NCBI RefSeq assembly: GCF_029714945.1
Contig: NZ_CP121634.1
Location: 8,267,001-8,331,000 of the forward strand
Length of the DNA stretch: 64,000 bases
Direction of reading: 5' to 3'
Source of the DNA: Bradyrhizobium sp. CIAT3101
GTDB taxonomy: Bacteria; Pseudomonadota; Alphaproteobacteria; Rhizobiales; Xanthobacteraceae
Shown: positions 46,152 through 55,918 of the stretch, one piece after another
Numbering within the stretch: the stretch's first letter is position 1
Layout of the letters: every line of letters begins with the position of its first letter
The notes under the pieces: model-generated
Databases searched by the model: none
What the model saw: the letters and a program-made list of their open reading frames with translations, nothing else
Told to the model about the DNA's origin: nothing
Made by a program: the position numbers and the translations under genes

Positions 46152-47244
46152 GGCGGATCGCGCGGAAGGTGAGATTGAAGCCGACGCAAGGGTCGAACGA
46201 CCCGATGAGCAAGCGAACCGCATCTTGTCCGCGCGGGCCGGCGGCGAGCAGTGAGCCCTTGAGACTCCGGACTAGTGGTCCGCGGGCGCAAAAATTCCAT
46301 TCGGTCGGCGGCAAGTATTCGAAGCGCACGATACGGTCGTCGTCGTCGAGCTCGACGGTATGGTAGAGCCGGCCGCGCGCACATTCGACCGCGGCCGCCC
46401 CGCGCCGGGCGCCAAGGCCGTAGCTGGCGATAGCACAGCCCTCGAAGTCGAACTCTCCCTCGCCGTCATCGATCCAGGCGAAGAGACCGGCCACTTCGGC
46501 GATCCGCGCCTTGAGGCGCTCGGCGGGACCCGCGGTCAACGGCAGAATCGGCTCGCGGCCAGCCCTGCGGGCCCAGACGCCGGTCTCCGGAATCCGACCG
46601 TGAAGTTCGGGCGCGTCGGAAAAGCTCGCGCCCTCGGTGAGCAACGGCACAACGACATCCAGGTCGTCAGCAGCCGACAGGAATGATTGCTCGGCGGCCG
46701 AAAGCGACAACGCCTGGCCATCGCAGTTCGCAAGATGCGCCGCTAGTGGACTGCCGGGCGCCGGAGATTGATCTTCAGAAATGATCCCGAGCGCACTCAG
46801 CGCGGACTTGATCTGCGACACCGCCTCGCGCCGGGCTATTCTCCGCGTGCCGTTGAAGGCAACACCGGCAAGGACCGTGGCTGCTTGCATCACGGCGCGC
46901 ACGGCCGCGGCGCTGGTGCCGTCGAACGCGATCTGCCCCACAAACAGGCCTCGTAATAATTCCACAAATCGTTCCGCGATGATCGCCGTGACGCGGCGCT
47001 GCATCGTATCTGCGGCGACGCCTTCACCCCGCGCGGCTTCGACCGCCGATAGATAAGCCACCTGGTGGGCGACCGAGCAAAGCGAGAACAGCCGGGGCAG
47101 CACCGAGCTCAGTGACGACGCCGGCTTGCCCGCAAACAGGCGTATGACGGGCGGCCGGCTGCGTGGCAAGATCGCGACGTCGGCGATCGTCCTCCCGGCG
47201 AGACACACTGTGATGTCGATCGCGTTGCGAAACGCCGGGCTCAT
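46144..47244 (-). CDS. hupK: HupK, hydrogenase maturation scaffold-like protein
   Basis: 366 residues. HupK is a distant relative of the hydrogenase large subunit that assists NiFe-cofactor assembly under O2. Seen: LPRLFSLCSVAHQVAYLSAVEAA near residue 50 (large-subunit-like L1 region), YGLGARRGAAAVECARGRLYH in the middle and the end [19 protein letters not shown], where a single Cys stands at the place of the large subunit's second CxxC. Overlaps hupJ by 4 nt. Confidence 0.92.
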   Translation of the reverse strand: MSPAFRNAIDITVCLAGRTIADVAILPRSRPPVIRLFAGKPASSLSSVLPRLFSLCSVAHQVAYLSAVEAARGEGVAADTMQRRVTAIIAERFVELLRGLFVGQIAFDGTSAAAVRAVMQAATVLAGVAFNGTRRIARREAVSQIKSALSALGIISEDQSPAPGSPLAAHLANCDGQALSLSAAEQSFLSAADDLDVVVPLLTEGASFSDAPELHGRIPETGVWARRAGREPILPLTAGPAERLKARIAEVAGLFAWIDDGEGEFDFEGCAIASYGLGARRGAAAVECARGRLYHTVELDDDDRIVRFEYLPPTEWNFCARGPLVRSLKGSLLAAGPRGQDAVRLLIGSFDPCVGFNLTFRAIRHA

Positions 47245-47651
47245 GCGCGTGGCTCCCTTGAGACACCGCGCAGGAAGTTAAGCCGCTCGATCGCCCCTAT
47301 CGCAGGCGCACGGTAGCAGACGGCTTCCTCAGAGTCGGCCGGCCGCCTCAGTTCGCCCAGCCCAGCTTCCGCCGCCGCCTGTGCGACGGCCAGGTCGGCA
47401 AAGTCGAGCATAGGGGAGAACAGCGAGATACGCATGCCCCCGTTGAGCGTGAGCTCGATGGTTCCAGTCGGCAGATGCACGAGCAGGCTCGATCCGAAAG
47501 CTGCACGGACGATGTCATCCCGCGGCATTGCGCGCTTCATGAACCAGGGTGTCACCATTTTGCCAATGGTAGAAGCGCTGAACGGGCGGAAGCCGCCCGC
47601 CTCGACACCGAGCGCGTCATTGTAGATCGGCGGATCGCGCATCGCGCGCAT
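47241..47651 (-). CDS. hupJ: HupJ, HybE-like chaperone with uncertain N-terminus
   Basis: 136 residues from ATG 47651. Seen: MRDPPIYNDALGVEA, MVTPWFMKRAM, HLPTG and ISLFSPMLDFADLAVAQAAAEA (in parts), typical of the HybE/HupJ family that helps the small subunit reach Tat export. Coding similarity continues upstream in the same frame (LRSQVERLANAYLAIG, up to about 47699), but no start codon serves it; ATG 47716, just behind the hupI remnant, is one base out of frame. So either translation starts at 47651 with a shortened protein or there is a start-proximal frameshift. Confidence 0.75.
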   Translation of the reverse strand: MRAMRDPPIYNDALGVEAGGFRPFSASTIGKMVTPWFMKRAMPRDDIVRAAFGSSLLVHLPTGTIELTLNGGMRISLFSPMLDFADLAVAQAAAEAGLGELRRPADSEEAVCYRAPAIGAIERLNFLRGVSREPRA

Positions 47652-47722
47652 GCCGATTGCGAGATAGGCGTTAGCCAGTCGCTCGACCTGGGACCGCAGC
47701 GTTGCGTGTCAGGCATCGTGTC

Positions 47723-47915
47723 TCAGCTCGCCATGAATTTCCATTTCGGTCTTTCGTAATTCAGACAGCGCGCCAACACTCGGGCAGCGCCGAAAACGGC
47801 GTGCCGGGGCGCGATTCGCGCCCCAACATCGCCATCGACGGGATCGTAAAGCGGATTCCAATCGCGTGGCTTCGGTGACATCCTGGCGCAAGTCAAACTT
47901 CTCGAATCCGTTCAT
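47723..47915 (-). pseudogene. hupI: Rubredoxin HupI, frameshifted remnant
   Basis: Immediately after hupH (start ATG overlapping its TGA) the sequence encodes a rubredoxin in three frames: [13 protein letters not shown], then NPLYDPVDGDVGARIAP, then GTPFSALPECWRA, then RPKWKFMAS and a stop at 47723. The first CxxC (expected before W.YDP) is gone (RDWN) and the second (CPNC) is split across a frameshift, so iron cannot be bound. HupI takes part in protecting hydrogenase assembly from O2. Length 193 bp against about 200 for an intact gene. Confidence 0.8.
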
Positions 47916-48763
47916 TTGAAATATGCCTCGATGATCTCCGTGAGCCACTCGGCTGAGTCCTCGAAATCCTCATCGGCCGCGACCGCAACCGCCGGCACAC
48001 CGCCGACCTCGAGCGTGTCGAGGATCATCGTGTCCGTCGCATTGAAGAACTGCACCGACCAGACATTGCGGATTCCGGTCGCATGCACGCAACAGGTGCC
48101 GTAACCCTGCGAGACGAGTTGGATTGGTCCGCTTCTCATCGTCGCATGCAGGAAGCTTATGTCGACCGGGCTCATCGGTAGAAGCGTGAAATTGATGATC
48201 TGCGAGCGGCTGCCGGGCCGCCAAGCGAGCGCATGCTCGCGAATCTCGGCTAGCACCGGCAGTACGTTCATGGCGCCCGCTGGTGGCTGGCCGATCTCAA
48301 TGTCCGCGGCCGTAAGGTCCGCGGCCGCGCGCTTGATGATCTCTGGAATCGCGCCGACCTCGAGATATTCGTGTAGAGAGTCGGTCTTGATCCGCACACG
48401 CCAGAGGCCTGCAAGCATTGCTTCCTGGACCTGCACCAGAGACCCATCCGGCAGGGTCACGACGCCGGCCACTTCGCCTTCGCCGATCACGTCAGCGATG
48501 AGCTTGCGTTCCAGATCGTTGAGATCGCCAAGCCCGAACAGCCGCGTCCGCGCGTCTGCCTTCTGGCTCGCGATAGCGTCTACCATCTTCGACAGGAACT
48601 CGATTCCATTGGAGCAGCTCTTCGCGAGCTCGGTACTGTCGAGCAATGCAAGTTTTACCAGGCCGCCCGCGGCGCTGGGGCTGCCGGCAGCCTCGTCTGG
48701 ACTCGCCTCGGCGCGCATCGGCTGCTCATTGTCTTCAGCCGCCGTCCGGAAACTCACCTTCAT
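47912..48763 (-). CDS. hupH: HupH, hydrogenase expression protein
   Basis: 283 residues from ATG 48763 (AGGA upstream; the frame stays open to 48853 with an Arg-rich, unlikely extension). Family hallmarks: [73 protein letters not shown] (in parts) and the end LTEIIEAYF. HupH aids small-subunit maturation. Next to it upstream one expects hupG; it is not found. Confidence 0.93.
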   Translation of the reverse strand: MKVSFRTAAEDNEQPMRAEASPDEAAGSPSAAGGLVKLALLDSTELAKSCSNGIEFLSKMVDAIASQKADARTRLFGLGDLNDLERKLIADVIGEGEVAGVVTLPDGSLVQVQEAMLAGLWRVRIKTDSLHEYLEVGAIPEIIKRAAADLTAADIEIGQPPAGAMNVLPVLAEIREHALAWRPGSRSQIINFTLLPMSPVDISFLHATMRSGPIQLVSQGYGTCCVHATGIRNVWSVQFFNATDTMILDTLEVGGVPAVAVAADEDFEDSAEWLTEIIEAYFK

Positions 48764-48989
48764 AGTCCGACATCCTGTGAGCTTTGGTATGTGGCGATTG
48801 TTCCTACGACTGCGGCCGCGCCTCCGCGGGGGTCGGCAGGTGGGCGTAAACATGTGGTCGATTGCCCCACCTCATCGGACGCTGCTTGAGAACGACCAGC
48901 GGGGATTTTATCGAGCACGGAACGGCCGCGTCGTGGGATATCCGGCGTCCCCTGCTCAAGCTTCATCATTCCTCCAGATCTGAGCCAGA

Positions 48990-49436
48990 TCAGCTATCCG
49001 AAGCCGAGTCTTCAGATGGAACATCCGCTGTCATGAACAGCTGACAGTTTGGATCAGAGACTTGTCTTCGCGCTTCGCCGGTAGTTGCACCAGTGCTTGT
49101 CACACGGTTCGTCATGGAATGTCGAAGGTGACCACAGGCCGTGTCGAGCCGGAGATGCTCAGGCAATGTCGGCTCGCGGTCGATCAGATCGGCGAAGAAG
49201 CGGTCGCAATCCTCGCCGTTCTGCGCTGCGCCGATGCCTTCAATAGCACTGCTAATTAGCTGCGCTTCCTGATCATCCAAAAGGCGGATCGCAGTGTCGA
49301 CATGGACGAGCACCTTGGTCCGGGCAGACGGCCTCGAGAGCAAGAGCACCGAGACACGCCGCCGTTTACCGCGAAACTCGCAAAGCGCAGAGATACCGTC
49401 TGTTTCGATAATCGTCATTGGTAAACCAAGACACAT
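48990..49436 (-). CDS. hupF: HupF, HypC-like chaperone with extended C-terminus
   Basis: 148 residues. MCLGLPMTIIETDG is the HypC-family start with Cys2; AAQNGEDCDRFFADLIDREP ending at PEHLR is the HupF-specific tail, which normally ends near here (about 95-100 residues). A further 50 residues with no family resemblance follow (from LDTACGHLRHS), apparently read-through of former spacer. HupF protects HupL maturation under O2. It is 32 nt after hupD. Confidence 0.88.
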   Translation of the reverse strand: MCLGLPMTIIETDGISALCEFRGKRRRVSVLLLSRPSARTKVLVHVDTAIRLLDDQEAQLISSAIEGIGAAQNGEDCDRFFADLIDREPTLPEHLRLDTACGHLRHSMTNRVTSTGATTGEARRQVSDPNCQLFMTADVPSEDSASDS

Positions 49437-49468
49437 CTGTCATGTCTCCGACCCTCGCTGGCCATCCA

Positions 49469-50812
49469 CTACCGCGCTCTCATCTCGTAATGCGGGTGAT
49501 CAATACCATTGGCGAGCAACCGCTCGGATTCCCCTAACGGTGTGCTGCGTGGCGAGACCTGCACGCCCCACGCAGCTAAAATGGAGCTGGCAAGCTCGAC
49601 CGCAGGGTCGATCTGATTGCGCACGGCCGGCGTCAGGGGCCCACCCCAGCCATCGAGATCAAGCGGCTGGCAGCCGATCAACACGAGGTTTTTCGGGCAA
49701 TGTCCAAGCAGGTCACATGCACTGATAACTTCCTGAAAACCAGTATGGTGCAGGCTCATCTTTCTAACGCCGGCGAAGCGCGGCACGTCCTCGTCGCGCA
49801 CGAGCTTCAACTGTCCGGGCTCCAGACCATAATCGATCGCGTCGAACACGATCACGCAGTCAGATTCCCGAAGATAATTCACAAGCTGGAGCCCCTGCGT
49901 GCCCCCGTCCAGTATGATGACGTTATGGGGCACGGCATAGCGGCGATGAAATTCTTCGACAGCTCGCACCCCAAAGCCCTCATCTGCCCAAAGAATATTG
50001 CCGATACCGAGCACGAGCATACGCTTTGGCTGTAAACACGTCGGCATAAGCCTGCTCTCCTCCAGCTCCCGGCACTGACGAGCACCCGAGATCATCGAGG
50101 AAATGATGCCCTGGCGCGACATGACGTCTTCGCGAACGACAGCATAAATGTGGAACATCAAGAATATGATCAGCGCCCACATGCCCAGATGGTGCCAGGT
50201 GTGCACATCCTGGCTGTTGGGCCAGATCGCGAACACCTGGCCAAACAGCTGGTGCTGCCAGCTGTCGCTTCCGACGCCTTCCGAATAGAGCGCAAGGCCC
50301 GTGACAATCATGAAGGCCCCGATTAACGTGAAACCCGTAAAAATCGCGGTCTGCGCCAGCGGATTGTGTCCGGCATACATCTTCGGCTCGCGCTCGAGGA
50401 AGGCGTACCAGCGGATCTCGCGCAACACTGCCATCCAGAACTGCTTGCGATGCACCGGAACGTAGAATATCTGGCGAGAGTGGTAGTTGCCGAAAAAGGC
50501 CCACAGGATGCGCAAAAGAAAGAATACCGCGAGCACCTGCGCGGCTGCGAGATGGGCAAACCTGATGTAGCCCATCACGAAGTTGCCGGACCAGGCGACC
50601 GTCGGCAGCGGCGTGCCGATCAGATAACCGCTCACAATAAGCACCAGGATCGACAACGCATTCACCCAGTGGCATATCCGCACCGGGGCTTCGTAGACAT
50701 AAACGGCCGGCTGAGCGGCGACGCGTTCGCCAGCGGCATCGATCGCTATTGCGGTGCGGGCCGGCTCGGTTTTCGCCGGATGCGCTACTACATCAATCAT
50801 GGCCACCCTCAT
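49469..50812 (-). CDS. hupC/hupD: HupC-HupD fusion: cytochrome b plus maturation protease
   Basis: 447 residues in one frame. Residues 1 to about 255 are HupC, the membrane b-type cytochrome that takes electrons from HupSL to quinone (four membrane segments; haem His in [11 protein letters not shown] and [20 protein letters not shown]). From Met at 50047 the sequence is HupD, the endopeptidase that trims the HupL C-terminus ([16 protein letters not shown] with the Ni-sensing Glu, [24 protein letters not shown]). These are normally separate genes. The HupD ATG keeps its own GGAGGAG ribosome site 9 nt upstream, so separate HupD could still be made. Start overlaps the hupL stop (ATGA). Confidence 0.93.
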   Translation of the reverse strand: MRVAMIDVVAHPAKTEPARTAIAIDAAGERVAAQPAVYVYEAPVRICHWVNALSILVLIVSGYLIGTPLPTVAWSGNFVMGYIRFAHLAAAQVLAVFFLLRILWAFFGNYHSRQIFYVPVHRKQFWMAVLREIRWYAFLEREPKMYAGHNPLAQTAIFTGFTLIGAFMIVTGLALYSEGVGSDSWQHQLFGQVFAIWPNSQDVHTWHHLGMWALIIFLMFHIYAVVREDVMSRQGIISSMISGARQCRELEESRLMPTCLQPKRMLVLGIGNILWADEGFGVRAVEEFHRRYAVPHNVIILDGGTQGLQLVNYLRESDCVIVFDAIDYGLEPGQLKLVRDEDVPRFAGVRKMSLHHTGFQEVISACDLLGHCPKNLVLIGCQPLDLDGWGGPLTPAVRNQIDPAVELASSILAAWGVQVSPRSTPLGESERLLANGIDHPHYEMRAR

Positions 50813-52602
50813 GACCTGACCTTGACGGTTGCCATTTCCTGGCCGTCCGGGCTCATCACGTGGGTCGAGCACGCAAGGCAGGGATCGAAGGAGTGGATCG
50901 TGCGCAGGATCTCCAGGGGCTGTTCCGGATTCGCCATCGGAGTATCCATGAGCGACGCTTCAAAGGCGCCGCCGTTGCCCATGGGATCCCTTGGCGACCC
51001 ATTCCAGGTGGTCGGCACTACACACTGGTAGTTGTCGATCTTAGTCTCCCTGATCTTGATCCAGTGCGCGAGCGCGCCGCGAGGCGCCTCGGTGAAGCCA
51101 TAGCCCTTGGACTCCTTCGGCCAGCTCTCCGGCTTCCACTTGTTGGTATTGACCGTCGAGGAGTCGCCGGCTTTGATGCGCGCGACCAGTTTGTCCTGGA
51201 AGTAGCGCATCTGGTGCGCCGCCCATTCGCATTCCAGCGCGCGTGCCGCGGTGCGACCGAGCGTGGAAAACAATGCGGAGAACGGCAGGCCTAGCGTCTT
51301 GAGCAGCTTCTCGGTCGGCTCCTTGAATTCCGGCTTGTTCTGCGCGCAGCCGATGATGTAGCGGGCCAGTGGCCCGACCTCGACTGCATTTCCGCGCCAG
51401 CGCGGAGCCTTGATCCAGGAATACTTGCCGCCTTCGTCGAGTTCCTTGATGTCGGTCTTGGTACCTTTGGCATTGGGACCGAGCACGTAATTCGGTTCGG
51501 TGATGCCGTCCCAGGGATGCCGGCCCTTCGACTCGTCGGCATATTTGTACCAGGAGTGAGTGACGAACTCCTGTATCTGCTCGGGATCGGCATGGTCGAC
51601 GGGCAGCACCTCGTTGAGATTGCCGTTGATGATCACGCCGCGCGGCAGTTTCAGGTTCTTCGCAGAATAGTCGTTGGCGTCCTCCGGAATATCGCCATAA
51701 GCCATCACGCTTCTGCCAGAGAGCCCGCCGCCATAGAGCCAGTCCTTATAGTGAGAGCCGATCGCGACGATGTCGGGCAAGTAGACTTTTTCGGTGAACT
51801 CGATGCAGCGATCGATGACAGAGGAGACGAGGTTCAGCCGCTCCATGTTGATGGCGCCCACCGCGCCGGTGCCATCGATATTGATCGCGCAGGCCACGCC
51901 GCCGACCAGCCAGTTCGGATGGGGGTTCTTGCCGCCATAGACGGCGTGAATCTTGACGATCTCCTTCTGAAAATCGAGCGCCTCCAAATAATGGGCGACC
52001 ACCATCAGGTTCGCTTCGGGCGGCAGCTTGTAGGCGGCGTGGCCCCAATAGCCGTTTTTGAACGGCCCGAGCTGACCGGACTCGACGAACCTCGTTAGCC
52101 GGATCAGGAGGTCCTTGAAATAGCCGGGAGAGGACAACGGCCAAGACGAGGTCGATTGCGCCAGCGCCGAGGTCGCTTTTGGATCGGCTTTCAGTGCCGA
52201 GACCACATCGACCCAGTCCAGCGCATGCAAGTGATAGAAATGCACCAGATGATCGTGCACCTGGAGACAGAGCTGCATGATGTTCCGGATCGAGCTGGCA
52301 TTCTCCGGAATGGAGATACTTAGCGCGTTCTCGACCGCACGGACCGAGGTGAGCGCATGTGTTCCGGTGCAGACGCCGCAGATCCGCTCGGTAAAGGCCC
52401 AGGCGTCGCGCGGATCGCGGCCCTTCAGAATGATCTCGATGCCTCGCCACATCGTGCCCGAGGAGACCGCATTGCGGATCACGTTGTCGGAATCGACATT
52501 GACCTCGACCCGCATGTGACCTTCGATCCGGGTCAGCGGATCGACGACAATGCGCTTGCCAGAATGGTTAGACATGACGCCTTTGGATGTCCGGAGGCCC
52601 AT
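50809..52602 (-). CDS. hupL: HupL, uptake hydrogenase large subunit
   Basis: 597 residues from MGLRTSKG (GAGG 8 nt upstream; homologues start in the same way before [16 protein letters not shown]). NiFe ligands: [10 protein letters not shown] (L1) and DPCLACSTH (L2) near the C-terminus, followed by the 16-residue tail [16 protein letters not shown] that HupD removes after Ni insertion. Oxidises H2 released by nitrogenase and passes electrons through HupS to HupC. Confidence 0.98.
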   Translation of the reverse strand: MGLRTSKGVMSNHSGKRIVVDPLTRIEGHMRVEVNVDSDNVIRNAVSSGTMWRGIEIILKGRDPRDAWAFTERICGVCTGTHALTSVRAVENALSISIPENASSIRNIMQLCLQVHDHLVHFYHLHALDWVDVVSALKADPKATSALAQSTSSWPLSSPGYFKDLLIRLTRFVESGQLGPFKNGYWGHAAYKLPPEANLMVVAHYLEALDFQKEIVKIHAVYGGKNPHPNWLVGGVACAINIDGTGAVGAINMERLNLVSSVIDRCIEFTEKVYLPDIVAIGSHYKDWLYGGGLSGRSVMAYGDIPEDANDYSAKNLKLPRGVIINGNLNEVLPVDHADPEQIQEFVTHSWYKYADESKGRHPWDGITEPNYVLGPNAKGTKTDIKELDEGGKYSWIKAPRWRGNAVEVGPLARYIIGCAQNKPEFKEPTEKLLKTLGLPFSALFSTLGRTAARALECEWAAHQMRYFQDKLVARIKAGDSSTVNTNKWKPESWPKESKGYGFTEAPRGALAHWIKIRETKIDNYQCVVPTTWNGSPRDPMGNGGAFEASLMDTPMANPEQPLEILRTIHSFDPCLACSTHVMSPDGQEMATVKVRS

Positions 52603-52620
52603 TGTCATACCTCAGACCGC

Positions 52621-53712
52621 TCAGTGGCGTCGGTTCGCATTTTTGCGTTTCCCAGCGAAGCGCTTTAGCGCCGTCACCGTCGCATGTGCCGCGACCACTG
52701 TGCCGACCGCGCCCGCCGCCGCCATGCCGATCTGGTCAGCATTCTTCTCAATCCCGTATTGCTTGATGTTGGTCAGGCGGTCGTAGAACGAGCCCTTATC
52801 CCAGAAGCCATCTTCTGAGCAGCCGATGCAGCCGTGGCCTGACTGGATCGGAAAAGAGATGCCGCCGTTCCAGCGCACCGACGAACAGGCGTTGTATGTG
52901 GTCGGCCCCTTACATCCTATCTTGTAAAGGCAGTATCCTTTGCGCGCCGCCTCATCGTCCCATTCCTCGACGAACTGGCCCGCGTCGAAATGCGCCCGCC
53001 GGTAGCATTTGTCGTGAATGCGCTGCGAGTAGAACATCTTCGGCCGACCTTGCCGGTCGAGCTCGGGGGGCTTGCCAAAGGTAGTAATGAAGGTCACCAC
53101 GCCTGTCATCACCTCCGCGATCGGCGGGCACCCCGGTACCTTGATGATAGGCTTGCTGGTGATGACTTTGTCGATGGGCGTGGCTTGCGTCGGATTGGGC
53201 GCTGCCGCTTGAACGCACCCCCATGAAGCGCAAGAGCCCCAGGCAATGATGGCCATCGCATCTTCGGCCATCATCCTCAACTTCTCTACGAACGGCTTGC
53301 CGCCCTGGATGCAGAACATGCCACCCTCATTCAGCGGCGGGTTGCCCTCCACCGCCAGCAGATATTGCCCCTTATATTTGGTCCGGGTCTCATCCAGGAT
53401 CGCTTCCGCCTGATGGCCAGCCGCGGCCATGATGGTGTCGTCATAATCGAGCGAGATCATGGACAGCATCGTATCCTTCACAAGGGGATGGGCTGAGCGG
53501 ATGAAGCTCTCCGAGCAGCAGGTGCATTCGAGGCCATGCAACCAGATCACCGGTATGCGCGGCTTTGTTTCAAGCGCATTTGCAATGCGGCTCGCAGACA
53601 GCGGCCCAAGCCCGAGGCTCGTCGCCGTCAGGCTGCAGAATTTATGAAAATTTCGACGGGTTATGCCCTGCCGTCTAATCACGCCATAAAACGTTTCCGT
53701 CACCGGGCCCAT
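52621..53712 (-). CDS. hupS: HupS, uptake hydrogenase small subunit
   Basis: 363 residues. Twin-arginine signal ([11 protein letters not shown]) with cleavage about residue 46, then the FeS ligands: [54 protein letters not shown] and [16 protein letters not shown]-terminal membrane anchor follows ([21 protein letters not shown]). Exported folded with HupL by Tat and anchored to HupC. GGGAGG precedes ATG. First gene of the block. Confidence 0.98.
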   Translation of the reverse strand: MGPVTETFYGVIRRQGITRRNFHKFCSLTATSLGLGPLSASRIANALETKPRIPVIWLHGLECTCCSESFIRSAHPLVKDTMLSMISLDYDDTIMAAAGHQAEAILDETRTKYKGQYLLAVEGNPPLNEGGMFCIQGGKPFVEKLRMMAEDAMAIIAWGSCASWGCVQAAAPNPTQATPIDKVITSKPIIKVPGCPPIAEVMTGVVTFITTFGKPPELDRQGRPKMFYSQRIHDKCYRRAHFDAGQFVEEWDDEAARKGYCLYKIGCKGPTTYNACSSVRWNGGISFPIQSGHGCIGCSEDGFWDKGSFYDRLTNIKQYGIEKNADQIGMAAAGAVGTVVAAHATVTALKRFAGKRKNANRRH

Positions 53713-53754
53713 GAGCCTCCCACCGACTGTGCCGATACATCGGTTATCGATGAC

Positions 53755-53770
53755 AGCAAGAAGCAGGCCA
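53755..53770 (-). promoter_or_regulatory. Candidate sigma-54 promoter of the hup block
   Basis: TGGCCTG-N4-TTGCT on the minus strand: invariant GG and GC at correct spacing and a perfect -12 half, two mismatches in the -24 half. It would start RNA about 30 nt before hupS. No perfect TGT-N10-ACA was found upstream, so NifA control is inferred only. Confidence 0.45.
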
Positions 53771-53867
53771 ACGGCTCCGTGCCCACAACAGGAGAGATTC
53801 CAATATTTTAGAATCTTGAACCGACCAAATCACATCGCACGACGCCCCCACGGAAAACCGATTCGCA

Positions 53868-53886
53868 GGCGAAAACAATTTTCGCC
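53868..53886. promoter_or_regulatory. Inverted repeat GGCGAAAA-CAA-TTTTCGCC
   Basis: Perfect 8-bp arms around a 3-bp spacer, about 100 bp upstream of the candidate hupS promoter, the position of an activator site. The overlapping ACAATT / AATTGT (53875-53893) makes a second palindrome. No named regulator recognised. Confidence 0.45.
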
Positions 53887-54592
53887 GAATTGTGTTTTTC
53901 GTGGCGCAGCATCAAGAGGTAAGTGGAGATCGGCTCAAGTCGAACTGACCCAACCCGCCGTGCGATTTCTAACAAAGAGTTGTTACGTTCGGTTCGAGCC
54001 GGACATTTTTGATGCTTCCATTCTACGATTCGTCCTGCGGAGTCCGAACATTTCAACGCGGTTACCCTTGGGGACTTGAAACGCACGCAGCGTCGGGATC
54101 CAATACAGCGCTGCGAAACGCACTTCCCTGCGCGACGTTGCAGGACGCGCGTCTCCGCCTATACCGAGGCGCAGCGGGGCGGCCCCGACGCCTGGACCTG
54201 GGATGCGTCGAGTCCGCCCCAACACCACCATGGGGGGGCCCGGTGATGCTGTGTTTGGCAGAGCAAGCAGCGTGCCAGACGGAGGCAGCTTTAGGCAAGC
54301 CGCCCTTACGGGATGAAGCTCGGAAGAGAGAGAAATTGCGTGCATTGAGTGCTAATGCCCAGGACGATCCCTTTCATCAAACCGTTGCGACCGCATATTC
54401 GGTTCGTTGTCGCAGTTCTGTTTCGCGTTATGGTTTGAGGAGTATCGGCCACGCGCTCGGCCCGACGAACGCAGCGTGCCTGTTGTGTTCAGGACAATAC
54501 AGCCCGCCCCCACGAACAGGCACACAACCCAGTCGATGTTGCCGCCTTTTGCTCGCGACGGAGCCCCCGCAGCGATGTTGTCTCAGGAAAAC
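53887..54592. other. Intergenic, no gene seen
   Basis: About 700 bp between the hup block and the DUF3422 gene. Short frames are present on both strands but none is convincing. Confidence 0.4.
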
Positions 54593-55918
54593 CTAATCAC
54601 CAGCCCTGGACGACGCATCGTCAGGCTTGAGATGCCGTTTTCGAACATTGTAACTGACCAGCCAAATCACGCCGACGGCGATCGGCACGAAAGCCGCGGT
54701 TACGGACGCTGGCTCTACGTGCAGTCCGACATCCTGCGCGCCTTTGGCAAGATAGGCAAATAGGCTGACCACATAATATCCGATGGCCCCGACTGACAGT
54801 CCCTCGACCGTGGACTGCAGGCGAAGCTGTTGCCTCGTCCGTTCATTAATTGAGCGCAAAAGGTCGCGATTCTGTTGCTCGATTTCAACGTCCACGCGTG
54901 TTCGCAACAGGTCCGCGGCGCGGGCCAGCTTGTCCGATAGATTCGCCTGACGCTCCTCCATCGTTGCGCAGGTTCGTATAGCAGGCGCCATACGGCGCGC
55001 AAGGAAGGCCGACCAAGTTGGATAATCCGCGACGCTCTCGCCTTCAACGATCGATAATCGCGATTGAACCAGCTCGTTGTATGCTCTGCTCGCTCCGAAA
55101 CGGAACAAACTGCCTGCCACATCTTTTTCAAAGGAGACTGCCAGCGCCGTCAGCTCCTGAAGGAGATGGTTGTTGACCTTTAGCCCTTCCGCGCCCTGCA
55201 TCTCCTCGAGCACCTCGACGAGACGGCGATCTATTCGATCGACCGATGGGCCAAGCTCCAGCGCCGTCGATAGACCAAGCAGGGCTAGGGACCTGTAGGT
55301 CTCGATTTCTAACAAACGCTGCACCAGCGCGCCGAGATCGTGTGGAGTCAATCCGCGATCGTGGACCAGAATTCTGGTGAAACCCTTATCGTCAGTGCGA
55401 AAGTCGGAGGCCACAACGCTCGCCCCGCCTTTGACGTTGACCATCGCCAGGCTACTTTTCTCAAAAATCTGCTCGGCGCGCTCGGTCGGACAAGTGCCCC
55501 GTTCTGCCTCTAACTTGATCGCGGCAAGTAGTTCTCCAGCCTGCGATAGTGCACGGATTAGTGACTGCGCGGAGTTATGGACGTCGCCGAATTGACGAGC
55601 GGCTAGACTGTTCGTGGTGTTCCAGATCCAAGTGAAGGTCGCAAATTCCGAGTGCTGCTCCCAGCGTAGCGCCACCGGTCCGAACTCGATCTGATGATGC
55701 TTCGCGGACGGCTCGGGCGGGGTTACCTTGTGCTGCCGACAGAATTCGATGAACCGGCGGCGATCATTTGCCGCATCGTCGCCCTTCGCGAGAAATACAA
55801 AACGCACCATGCCGAGCGACGAAACTAGACTGGCAAACGGCCGCGCATGCACTTCGCCGAGGACAGCCTTCCGCTCCGGATGTAGTTTGAATGATGCCAA
55901 ATCCAATTCATTGCCCAT
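54593..55918 (-). CDS. DUF3422 family membrane protein
   Basis: 441 residues from MGNELDLASF, chosen for GGGAGG 5 nt upstream; the frame is open to 55975. Family landmarks: HPERKAVLGEVHARPFASL, HHQIEFGPVALRWEQHSEF, VNVKGGASVVASDFRTDDKG, then a long helical region (RAADLLRTRVDVEIEQQNRD, RTRQQLRLQSTVEGLSVGAI) and two C-terminal membrane segments (YYVVSLFAYLAKG, AAFVPIAVGVIWLVSYNV). DUF3422 proteins resemble CorA-like or membrane-tethered coiled-coil proteins; function unknown. The link to the hydrogenase block may be only positional. Confidence 0.85.
   Translation of the reverse strand: MGNELDLASFKLHPERKAVLGEVHARPFASLVSSLGMVRFVFLAKGDDAANDRRRFIEFCRQHKVTPPEPSAKHHQIEFGPVALRWEQHSEFATFTWIWNTTNSLAARQFGDVHNSAQSLIRALSQAGELLAAIKLEAERGTCPTERAEQIFEKSSLAMVNVKGGASVVASDFRTDDKGFTRILVHDRGLTPHDLGALVQRLLEIETYRSLALLGLSTALELGPSVDRIDRRLVEVLEEMQGAEGLKVNNHLLQELTALAVSFEKDVAGSLFRFGASRAYNELVQSRLSIVEGESVADYPTWSAFLARRMAPAIRTCATMEERQANLSDKLARAADLLRTRVDVEIEQQNRDLLRSINERTRQQLRLQSTVEGLSVGAIGYYVVSLFAYLAKGAQDVGLHVEPASVTAAFVPIAVGVIWLVSYNVRKRHLKPDDASSRAGD

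Noticed and set aside
46272..47266. Extra minus- and plus-strand frames within hupK
   Set aside because: Arg/Ala/Pro-rich compositions typical of off-frame translation of high-GC coding DNA.
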